Positions 34,640-44,053 of a stretch of DNA of 64,000 nt are shown here, one piece after another. The number at the start of each line of letters is the position of its first letter. The first letter of the stretch is position 1. The stretch comes from Cryptomeria japonica (Eukaryota; Streptophyta; Pinopsida; Cupressales; Cupressaceae), in contig NC_081409.1 of assembly GCF_030272615.1 (NCBI RefSeq), positions 528,918,291 through 528,982,290 on the forward strand. The letters run 5' to 3'. The notes under the pieces are model-generated. The model was not told where the DNA came from. It made no database searches and saw only the letters and a list, made by a program, of their open reading frames with translations. The translations under genes and the position numbers were made by a program.

Positions 34640-35617
34640 AAGATGTTGCAGTGGAACAACAAACTGAAAAGGTCGATGATACTGAAAAGGACTTGTTACT
34701 GTTTCTTGAAGGATATTGCGGTTTGTAATAAACTTTTCTTAGGGATGTCCGAAGCTTGTATGCATCCATGATATTATAAATGGATACCAGGACTAGTAAA
34801 AAGGGATCACAAGAATTTTTGTAAAGAAACTCTGCGGAAATATATCTCAGTTTTTCTAGTATTTTACAGAGAACACTTTGAGTCATGTAAAAAATGTTTT
34901 CAAAATGAATATAAAGATACAGATCAATACTTTTCAGGCCTAAATCTATGTTGTCTTCTGGTGTGCATTCATTAATTTGCTGGTTTCATTCGAATAGTCT
35001 AGGGTTATTTGATTGAACATGGATTGTAAGGCAGTCATATGGATATGTTTCTAGCTTTTCTCTTCAAGGAAGAGGAATTAAAAATGCATGAAATATCTCC
35101 ATCAGTAAATCAATTGTTTGCTCATTTTGAATTTGATGAACGGTTTTAGTTTTAAGAAGATAAAACTCGTGTATATGTAAGGCATGTATGGGGTTAACAT
35201 AAGGCCAAGGTGATGAAACGTATGAGGTTATTCAGTTTTGGAGCTTTAATTTGATTTGGGTGACTTTGTAGCCCGAGATAAGGCACTGGTATCTAATTGT
35301 GGGATTCTTTCTATCTTTCTTGAAGATCAATACTGAAAATGAATACAAGTTTTTCTTTTAGTGTTTCAGTTTCATTGAGGTGATGAAATCCACGGGTTTT
35401 TTAGCACTAGTTTACTGTGGATCTCAATCTTAAAGTGTGAAAATATTCACAAAAGGTATACCCACCTGAACTTTGGATAAGTTTAAAGTGTAGAAGGTCT
35501 CAAAACCTTGTTATATGTTACTCTAAAGTTCTATTTCCCTGATCTCTTTATATGCAAACAGGGTTATTTTATTTCTTATAGGAAGGATAGAAGGGAAATC
35601 AAAATTTGAGACTAACA
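34640..35617 (+). repeat. Diverged LTR-like sequence downstream of copy B
   Basis: About 1 kb, non-coding, ending CTAACA before the target duplication. The stretch AAGTGTAGAAGG...CCTTGTTATATGTT at 35,486-35,525 matches the giant element's LTR (minus strand near 17,930-17,965), so this is probably a distant 3' LTR of the same superfamily. The exact start is not visible. Confidence 0.5.
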
Positions 35618-35618
35618 A

Positions 35619-36050
35619 GCCCTTTGGAAAGTTGCCCCTGCATTTGTCAACCCAAAAGGAATTCTTACATAAACATATGTTCCCCATGGTGTGGTGAAAG
35701 TCATTTTGAATTGCTATGATTCTCTGACAATTACCTGATTGTAACCAAAAAATCCATCCATCATAGACAGAAGTTCACAACCTGTGAACCTTTGTAACAT
35801 TGCCTCCATATTTGGCAATGGATAATTATCCTTTAATGAAGATATATTAAAATTTCTAAAATCCACACAATCTCATATCTCCATTTTTCTTTCTTACAGG
35901 CACTAAATTTGACACCCATGATGAATGCCTGATAGGTTTTATAATCCCAGCGTCCCTTAACTTAACCAACTCTTCTTGCATTTTAGGTGCCAAGGTCAGG
36001 TTGATTGACCTTTGTTTTTGTCTAAAAGGCTTAGCTCCTTCCTTCAAAGG
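35619..36050 (-). pseudogene. RT (N-terminal half) of giant Ty3 element
   Basis: The minus strand reads EELVKLRDAGIIKPIRHSSW, NLVPVRKKNGDMRLC, SLKDNYPLPNM, MMDGFFGYNQV, MTFTTPWGTY, RIPFGLTNAGATFQRA, then the target site. A frame change near 35,858 (MRLCGF in place of the usual CVDF) and a stop near 35,730 disrupt it. It continues at 29,141. Confidence 0.85.
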
Positions 36051-36915
36051 GATTTCATGTTGAAACAAATCTTCCCTATAAGCCTTCAGATCATCATATG
36101 ACCAAGCAAAAACATGCCTATATTTTCTCAACAAGTCAATTAGCATTCTTCTCACTTTTGGTGACATCTTCTTCCCAATGAATACCTTTTTTGGGGCTCC
36201 TTCCATCCCAAGGTTTATTTCCTCCAAATCTTCAGGATGTGGGGTAGTTGCAGCAGTCCTTGCCTTATCCTGATTGTCAAACACCCTTTCCAGTACTACC
36301 AGCCCTTTGGGAATTTTATTAGTTTTTAATTTAATCACTTCATTCCTAAAGATAGTTTCTTTTCCATCCTCTTTTTGCACAAAAGCACCAAAATCAATCT
36401 CCTGACTTTCATATTGTTCTACACATGTTAGAAATCTTAGAATATCATCATCATCATTGAAAAATTGCCAATTTTCAATGTTGTCGTGGATTGATGGACT
36501 TGTTTGAACCTCAATCTTAGAGATTCCTGCAAAATTTATATCTTCTGGCCTTAGAGAAATATTAGCCAACAAATCTGCCATCCTGTTATGGCTCCTTTCT
36601 CTCCAATCAATGTTAAATGCATCAAAATTTTCAATTTCATCCCACACAACATTTTTGTACTGCTTCAACCTCTTGTTCTTTGATGCATATTTTGATCTAA
36701 TCTAGGATATAACTAACTCGAAATCTCCAATGACCTTAAGATTCTTTATCCCATGCTTCTCAGCTAATCTCAATCCCAATAATAATGCCACATTATTTGT
36801 ACATGCAAAAGCTAGATTAAAAAGAAAACTTAAAAGTTATTTTATTAGGTGAGATGAATAATATTCATGCACCAGAACCTTCCTTAGAATTGGCCCCGTT
36901 AAAGTACATCACCCA
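36051..36915 (-). pseudogene. Plant/archaeal-type RNase H placed N-terminal to RT, plus linker
   Basis: From 36,905 leftward: YFNGANSKEGSGA (first catalytic Asp replaced by Asn), CTNNVA...LLLGLRLAEKHGIKNLKVIGDFELV (second Asp present in GDFELV; the EYEA-type Glu deleted), KRLKQYKNVVWDEIENFDAFNI and HNRMADLLANIS (final Asp). Then a linker (WQFFNDDDDILRF, NKIPKGLVVLERVFDNQD, RKYRHVFAWSYDDLKAY) leads into RT. In the Tat elements usually described, this second RNase H follows the RT-RNase H; here it precedes RT, and the ordinary RNase H is also present after RT (28.4-28.7 kb). Confidence 0.8.
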
Positions 36916-37500
36916 TTAATTGTTATCATCCGATATAATTTCGGCTTCCTTCTCCATTGGTGTAAGTCGTTTCTTTTCTTCTTGTGGGGTATTTTCAATC
37001 CTGAAGGCATTGATGTCAGTACCTATGAAACATGTCATGTGTTGATCAGTGTTTTTTTCATGTACCATCATATACGGTACCCTTGACTCCCTTACATTTT
37101 TTACACTTTTTTCATCAATACAAAAGGTAGCATAAGATAGGTCACATTGTAAACTTCCTCCCATAGAAGCGCTCCATTTCCTGGACAACAACATCCCATA
37201 ATAAGGTGGGATATCCACAACCAAAACACTCGTAGTCAAATCCTTTTCTGGGTAAGTTGCAAGCTTATAAGGCAATGCCCTTATGGTACCTATAACAGGT
37301 ACCTCTCTTGAGTCCATAGCACAATGTCGGCCTTGAGGAGTGTCTACCCTTATACCCATAGCTTGCATTATCCTTACTAGCATAACATTATTTGAAGCCC
37401 TCGAGTCAATCATACAATTTTTTAATACCCCTCCATTTATGATCACACTCAAAAAGAAGGGATCCACATTTTCTAAGGACTCATCCATTGTATCCTCAAG
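36916..37500 (-). pseudogene. Retropepsin-like protease of giant Ty3 element
   Basis: A 190-codon open frame (37,488-36,916): DPFFLSVIINGG, then MIDSRASNNVM at the active site, where the expected D-S-G has become D-S-R. VIGTIRALPYKL and PPYYGMLLSRKWSASMGGSLQCDLSYATF (the flap-to-C-terminal strand) follow. The Gly-to-Arg change would inactivate it and fits one G-to-A transition. Its N-terminal side continues gag, its C-terminal side the RNase H. Confidence 0.85.
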
Positions 37501-38003
37501 GTAAATCTAGGGAATTTGAGAAACCATTCCCTCTAATTCTTTATCTTTTGCCTCATTTTTGTTTGATTATTCCTTTACATTAGATATGGCGCTTGTATAT
37601 TCTACTTGAGCAGAGGAGGAAACACCCTTAACCCAAGCCATGGCTTTCTCCTTATGTTCATTTATTCTAAGCATTTCTTGCAAAGGAATTTTGACAATAA
37701 TTTGAGAAAGCAATTGGAACATGTCAACAGGTGTGTATTCTGGAATTTCAAGGGACATACCTGGTTTTTCTTCATGTCTCTTCAACTTGTTGTTTTCAAC
37801 ATTTTGTTTCTACTTCAAATTATGTTCAAGAGGTGCGGCAGGCTTTTCAACCAACTTCGTCTTCACTTTGGGTGAAGCACTCTCCTCAATGGGCTTTGTA
37901 GTTCCAACCTTCTTAACCCATTCCCTTTTCTTAACTGCGTCTTTCTTTGGTTTATTTTCTTTGACCTCCTGACCCCTATTCTTTATTTCCTTGATGAATA
38001 AAC
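37501..38003 (-). pseudogene. Gag-protease linker of giant Ty3 element
   Basis: A Lys/Glu-rich linker (KKREWVKKVGTTKPIEESA, then IPEYTPVDMFQLLSQIIVKIPLQEMLRI, then MAWVKGVSSSAQVEYTSA) with stops near 37,804 and 37,567. The right end at 38,003 is the TAAAC target duplication of the inserted Copia; the protein frame continues at 44,054. Confidence 0.7.
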
Positions 38004-38322
38004 TGTAGGATTTGAGAAATACAAATCCACAGAACCCAAAGAAACCTACATGCAAGAAACCTGTCACAGAGAAAGAGAGAGAACGAAAAACAAGGGTTTT
38101 GGCTCTGACAAAGTGAAAAGATTTATTATCAGAGAAAAATGAATCAAGAAGTTACAATAATACAAGAGATCAATCCTTATAAAGGAGATCAACACCGAAA
38201 GGAAAACCTAACCCTAAGGTGAGTGCATTTAATAATTAAATATTAATTATTAAATGACTAATATATGCATAAAGTGAAATCTTAAGAGGAGAGTAAAGGT
38301 AATTAATTACTTTACTCTAACA
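38004..38322 (-). repeat. 3' LTR of Copia-4
   Basis: 319 bp. Followed on the plus strand by C7 then TTAAG (38,323-38,334), the minus-strand polypurine tract. TATA-like TTATAAAG at 38,177-38,184. Confidence 0.95.
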
Positions 38323-38546
38323 CCCCCCCTTAAGATGAGCTACAATGCAGCTACAAACAATGCAGAAGAAAGCAAAGGAACTACAATGCAATAGAGGGTC
38401 CCGGCAACAAGGCATGATCAGGTACCCGAATACAAGAAAATCTCTATAAAGCGGAGTAAAGGAGAAAACCCAGTGGGAAAAAACTCCTCTCCAAAAAGAG
38501 ATAAAGAATCATGCTGAAAAGAAAACATGAAGGAAGGAAGGCCTCA

Positions 38547-41500
38547 CTAAGACCCCCCAAGGACAACTTCCTTCACCCCAAGCATGGAGCACAACTGAAG
38601 ATAGCGTGGAGATGCCAAAGGTTTAGTGAAGATGTCTGCAACCTGCTCCTCTATAGGAATGTACTCCAAGATGAGAGAACCATCCTGAATCAATTGCCTG
38701 ATGAAGTGCATGTGGATTTCAATGTGCTTTGTCCGCTGATGCTCCACTAGGTTGCGAGAAATGTGAATGGCACTCTGATTGTCACACCAAAGAATAGTGG
38801 AACAATCTAGAGGAAACCCAAACTCTGTCATCAACTGTCGAAGCCATAAAACCTCCTGACTGGCTAACACTGCTGCACGGTACTTAGCCTTTGTAGATGA
38901 TAATGCAATAGCAGACTGCTTCTTGCAAGACCATGTAATAGGACCAGAACCAAGGCAAAAAACAAAGCCAAAAGTAGACTTCCAATCATTGACATCACCA
39001 GCCCAATCGGATTCAGTGAAGCCAATGATGTGAGGGGATCCTGAAGTGTAGTGAATGCCATAATGAGTGGTGCCCCGAATGTACCTCAAAATACATTTGG
39101 CTGCTTACCAATGGCTCTAATGAGGATCATGGGAGAACCGAGAGACAAGGCCAACCGCAAAGGAAAGATCAGGACGAGAATGTGTCAGGTACAACAAACT
39201 GCCAACCAACTGCCTGTATAAAGTGGGGTCTACTGAAGGAGTAGAGCAAGTGGAAGACAAAACAACTCCTGACTGAAATAGAGTGGGGGCAGACTTGCAA
39301 TCAAGCATGCCAAATCGCTGAAGCATATCAAGAGCATACTTCTCCTGAAATATGGAAATCCCATCCGAAGACTGAATAACCTATAGACCCAGAAAGAAGT
39401 GCAAGAGACCAAGATCTATCATCTCAAACTGCTCCATCAAAGTCTCTGAACACGCTGAATCATGGAGGATGAGCTACCTGTAAGGATGAGATCATCTACA
39501 TATAGCACAAGAATCAAAAGATCACCCTCCTGACGCTGAATATACACTGTGTGATCGGAATGACAGTGTGTGAAGTGAGAGGAAAGCAAGAAAGAGTCCA
39601 TCTTCTCATAACAAGCCCGAGGGGCTTGTTTGAGACCATACAATGAACGTCGAAGTCTGCAAACCAAAGAAGTGTCCTGCACAAATCCCTGAGGCTGCTC
39701 CATATAGATCTCCTCATGTAGGTCTCCATGCAAGAAGGCACTCTTCACATCCATCTAAAACACTGTCCATCCCTGTGAAGCTGCAAGTGAAAGTACCAGG
39801 CGTATAGAATTCATCTTGGCGACAGGAGAAAAGGTCTCAAAGTAGTCAATACCCTCTACCTAAGAAAACCCCTTCACAACAAGACGTGCCTTATACTTAT
39901 CAATAGAACCATCTGCAGCATACTTGGTATGATACACCCACTTGCACCAAACCAACTTTCTTCCCTTAGGAAGAGGACAAAGATCCCAAGTATGATTCTT
40001 CATCAAAGAAGAATACTCCTCATCCATGCCCCTATCCCACTCAAGGTGTCCTGTCGCCTCTGAAAACTTTTGAGGATCATCTGAAATGGCATGACTCAAA
40101 AGACTAGAACCAGATGTCTGAGTACGAGTGCAACGAGTATCTGAAGGATCACCTGCTAAAGAACCAACTGCATCAACAGTGACACGGGCCCACCTCGGCA
40201 AAGATGGAGCAACTGGTGGTGGTGGAGATGGTGGATCATCATCTACATCATCCTCAAGAGATAAGTAATCCTCAAGAGATGAAGAGGAAGGAGTAGGCAA
40301 TGAGGGAGAAGCTGGTGATGGAGAATCCATCTGAGGATAGCGCTCATCAAACTGGACATCCCACCGAAACAGGACCTCTCTGGAATCAGGATCAAACAAC
40401 CTGTATGCTTTAACATCCTCATAGTAGCCAACAAATATGAGTGGTCGGCTCTTCCTCTCCATGGCTTTCTGCTGAGCATCAGGAATAAATGCCCAAGCCT
40501 CACTACCAAAAACTCAGAATGTAGAAACATCAGGCTTGACATGGGTCCAAGCCTCCTCAGGAGTCATATGTCGCAATGCTTTATGAGGCATCCGATTTTG
40601 AATATAATTGGCACAATTGACTGCCTCAACCCAAAATGAAGAACTCATAGCTCGAGACTGTATCATACAATTTGCCATCTCCCGTAAGGTTCTGTTCTTT
40701 CTCTCAGCAACACCATTCTGCTGAGGGGTGTAAGGATCTATAAACTGATGCTGTAAACCATGCTCAGTGCAAAAATCTCTGAAAGCCTGATTAACATACT
40801 CCCCCCCATTATCTGTGTGTATCCTCCTGATAGAAAGTCCAGATTGCTTCTCCACAAATGTCTTAAAAATCCTGAATGAGTCAAAGACATCAGACTTGTA
40901 CTTAAGAAAGTTCACCCACGTACGTATGGAGAAATCATCAATAAAAGTGAGCAGATAACGGGCCCCTGAAAAGGAAGGAGTTGGAAAGGACATAAGATCA
41001 CTGTGTACCAACTCTAGGGCTGCCCTAGCACGAGAGGCTCGACCCTTAGGAAAAGGATCTCGATGATGTTTGCCAAGGACACAACCACGACATACACCAT
41101 CAGTACAAGAAATCTATGGAAGCCCAATCACAAGTGCCTGTGTACTCATCTGTTGTAGATATTTGTAATTGACATGGCCAAAAGGCTCATGTCAAAGCCT
41201 GCTCACTGAATCTGCATGTGCTATAAGAGAGGAACCAACAGTGTCTGAACTCTCAAAGCCATCAAAGCTATATAAGTGAGATGCAGAATCCACACTCCCA
41301 GTAGCCACAACCAAGTCAGGATCATGAAGATCTCGAATAACCACATCATGAGGTGAGAACTCAACTGTCTTACCAAAGCCAGAGTGGCAAATCTAATAAA
41401 TGGATAGAAGGTTTGTCGAAATGTCAGGAACCAAAAGCACATCCTGTAGACAACCACCATCCAATGAAACAGTACTGGAACCCTGAACGGAAAGTTGTGC

Positions 41501-41620
41501 TGAGTCACCAACTGCAATATGTCTAGTGCCTCTAGGGGCAAGAGCGGTGACCAAATCCGCTGTGTGTGTCATATGGTGAGAGGCACCAGAATCTAGAATC
41601 CAAGTGGATGCTAAGGACAA
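38547..41620 (-). pseudogene. pol: Copia-4 pol: protease, integrase, RT, RNase H
   Basis: Protease at about 41,600 (STWILDSGASHHM, intact DSG). Pre-integrase zinc segment CRGCVLGKHH near 41,090. Integrase has Asp in LVHSDLMS, Asp in IHTDNGGEY and Glu in NGVAERKNR. RT has [26 protein letters not shown] and an intact YVDD near 39,490. RNase H (39,089-38,547) has FTESDWAGD (first Asp changed to Glu) and STKAKYRA (catalytic Glu of STEAEY changed to Lys). Interruptions: stops near 41,390, 40,512, 39,858, 39,755 and 39,381, and a one-base frameshift near 39,440. It is in frame with gag upstream, as expected of a single Copia polyprotein. Confidence 0.92.
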
Positions 41621-41639
41621 TGCTCGTGCAGAAAGAGCA

Positions 41640-42571
41640 TGACCTTTCCCTGTGGGCTATGAAGGAGGCTGAGGTGCATTGATATTATGCTGTTGCATGG
41701 CTTCCTCCAAAGCCTCTAAACGTTTCCAACACCTGGAAACGAGATGTCCTTCCTTGCCACAAAAACTGCAAGGATCACCAGATTTCTTCTTAGTCTTGGA
41801 GGAAGACTCACCAGACTTTGAAGATTTGCCCTGTTTAGAATTGGACTGTGGTTTTGAATCAAACTTAGGTGGTGGCTTGGAGGGATTCTCACTAGCCTCT
41901 AAATCTTTCTTAGGCTTCGGTTTCTGCTTCTATTTTCCTTTGGAGGACTGGGCTACCAATGCTTGGTTCTGTGAACCTGAAAGTGAATCCAACTGCTTAA
42001 GCTTAGCTTGCTCACGAGTCAGACAATCACAAAAGACCTCAAAAGAAGGCATGACATGTCGAGCACCCAAGGCATCCATGGTGGAATAGAAGGTCGAAGA
42101 GAAGATCTGAAATGGACCCCGAAGCTTGGAGAGGATCAGGAAAATGCACTTTGTATCAGTCTTAGTCTTACCACAACCCTGCAAGATAGATCTTTGTTGT
42201 TTGAACTTCATCAGAAAGTCCTCAATAGAGGGAAACGAATCAGGTACCAAGGAAGTTAACTCTGCCTCAAGCTGCAAAGCTCTGAACTCATTGACAATAC
42301 CAAAAAGTCCATCAAACTTGGTCCAAATGGCTCGAGGAGTGAGACAACCCTCAAGATGAAACTGGAGACTGTCGAAAATGTGTAAAGCCATCAATCCCAT
42401 AGCCTGATCCATATTGTTCCTGTGCTGCATAACCTCAAAAGCACGTGTCAACTGAAGCTGAACCTCATCCAAACAGGACCATAACCCTTGAGACTGGAGA
42501 AGAGTCATCATGCGACCCTTCCAAGTGTGGTAATTATGCGGTGTGAGAGGTTCAATAGGTCTGTCAGCCAT
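41640..42571 (-). pseudogene. gag: Copia-4 gag
   Basis: ATG at 42,571 (MADRPIEPLTPHNYHTWKGRM) starts a 213-codon stretch to a TAG at about 41,930. The same frame continues through a Lys/Ser/Pro-rich linker to a zinc knuckle CSFCGKEGHLVSRC near 41,760 and on to protease. The N-terminal domain (YHTWKGRMMTLLQSQGLW, AIWTKFDGLFG) is of the Copia gag type. The TAG precedes AAG CAG and could come from CAG. Confidence 0.88.
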
Positions 42572-43721
42572 CCTGTGAACTGTGCCTCAATTGCTCTGAA
42601 TTTTTTAATTATTATTAAGTGGTCTTTCAAAACTAGACAGAAGATGCAGAAGGGGTTTGGTTGTTTTGTTTTGGTGTTTGTAGATTCTGGTTTTCTGATG
42701 TAAATAACAGAAAGCAAGAAAAAAACACCCCCCACAATGCAAAAAACTAATCCCCAGTATGAACTGAAAGCCAGAAAATGATAGAAAGCAATAACGGGTT
42801 GAGACAAAATTATGAGCACCTAAAGAATTTACTAATGAAATAGACTGCAGATCTGGAAAGAGCACAGAACCACCTTTCCGACGCCTATTCGCTTTCGAAA
42901 AACGGAGCAAAAACGAGCAAGTTATGCCCCTCGGAGTGCAAAAAGGCTCATCGAAATTTGACTACGAAAAAATGGAATCAAACTAGAAAAATCTGAAAAA
43001 ATTCCCACACCATTAGAACGGGCTCGGAGTCAGCTTTCCAACGCCTATTCGTTTTTGAAAAACAAAGATCGAACGCCCGATTTATGCCCAATTTTGTAAA
43101 ACAGCTCCAAAAGGTCCAGTTTGGCCCTTCTAGCCCTCAGGGGCTTTAAAAAAAGAGGCCCCTGGTCCACTGGGCGACCAGGAGCTGGCGCAAGAACTGG
43201 TGGCGCTGGGGGCGGCGCTACTGGTGCTGGCGGAGGGCAGGAGGCGCGCGCGCGGCGCAGGGAGCGGCGGGTCCGCTGGGCAGTGCGGCGGTGGCTGCCT
43301 GGCCGCGACCGGTTGTTACCGCCGGCGGCGGTGGCCGGGCAGTGGCCGTCGAGCTACTCACGGAGGCGCGGCGCTTGAAACGGGTGGCGCCCTATTTTTT
43401 TGAAAAAGTGCGTGGTTTTTAAAAAAAAAATTGATTTTTTTTTGGTTTCTCGCCTCGAACTGCGTGCCCTGGGGCCGTACGGCCTTGGGGCAAAAAAAAT
43501 TTGCCTTCTGGAGCAACTGTGTCCGAATCAAATGTATTTTATATGAAAATAGGGGTTTTTGGGCGCTATGAGCTCAACGGTGAGGTCCATTTGGGCTCAA
43601 AGTGCACCAAAAAAAGTACCCCCTATTCCAAAATAAAAAACAAAAGACAAACACAGATCTGACGCAACCAAAACCTAGATCTCAAAATCTTTCAAAAGTC
43701 TGAACAAGCTGTAGCAGATAT
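42572..43721 (-). other. Copia-4 leader between PBS and gag, with a GC-rich island
   Basis: About 1.15 kb, non-coding. Positions ~43,130-43,390 are strongly GC-rich (repeated GGCGCTGG, CGGCGG and GGCGCG blocks), while both sides are AT-rich with long A runs. The arginine/glycine-rich open frame there (plus, 43,121-43,378) is a composition artefact. Confidence 0.75.
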
Positions 43722-43734
43722 GGCTCTGATACCA
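43722..43734 (-). other. Primer-binding site of Copia-4 (Met-tRNA type)
   Basis: The plus strand reads GGCTCTGATACCA, the complement of TGGTATCAGAGCC, directly beside the LTR. Confidence 0.92.
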
Positions 43735-44053
43735 TGTAGGATTTGAGAAATACAAATCCACAAAACCCAAAGAAACCTGCATGCAAGAAACTTGTCACAG
43801 AGAAAGAGAGAGAACGAAAAACAAGGGTTTTGGCTTTGACAAAGTGAAAAGATTTATTATCAGAGAAAAATGAATCAAGAAGTTACAATAATACAAGAGA
43901 TCAATCCTTATAAAGGAGATCAACACCAAAAGGAAAACCTAACCCTAAGGTGAGTGCATTTAATAATTAAATATTAATTATTAAATGACTAATATATGCA
44001 TAAAGTGAAATCTTAAGAGGAGAGTAAAGGTAATTAATTACTTTACTCTAACA
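43735..44053 (-). repeat. 5' LTR of Copia-4
   Basis: 319 bp, same length as its partner. TATA-like TTATAAAG at 43,908-43,915 (minus CTTTATAAGG), about 140 bp from the LTR start. Confidence 0.95.

Larger units (their letters stand above)
29142..35617 (+). mobile_element. Opposite-strand insertion carrying a 3' ORF copy, TSD AGCCC(T)
   Basis: AGCCCT occurs at 29,137-29,142 and again at 35,618-35,623, exactly where the giant element's RT (ATFQRA / MDVA) is split; joining the two flanks restores RT colinearity. The insert reads TATTA... at the left and ...CTAACA at the right. Contents: a 128-bp tandem array, leader, a 1,187-codon frame of the 3' ORF family, and about 1 kb of LTR-like sequence. 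No 5' LTR matching the right end was found, so it may be 5'-truncated or rearranged. Confidence 0.65.
38004..44053 (-). mobile_element. Copia-4: near-complete Ty1/Copia element, TSD TAAAC
   Basis: Two 319-bp LTRs (38,004-38,322 and 43,735-44,053), TGTAGG...TAACA, with about five differences. The target duplication TAAAC is perfect (37,999-38,003 and 44,054-44,058). The minus strand carries PBS, GC-rich leader, gag, protease, integrase, RT and RNase H in standard Copia order. Reading frame is kept from 42,571 to about 39,440 with scattered stops, then one frameshift. Inserted in the gag-protease part of the giant Ty3 element, so it is younger than that element. Confidence 0.95.

Noticed and set aside
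42508-42910. Overlapping ~100-codon minus-strand ORFs upstream of Copia-4 gag
   Set aside because: They lie in the leader before the gag ATG at 42,571, in other frames, with no recognised domain.
43121-43403. Arg/Gly/Ala-rich open frames in the Copia-4 leader
   Set aside because: Two overlapping frames are open because of extreme GC content. No start context or homology, and the region is the retrotransposon leader.
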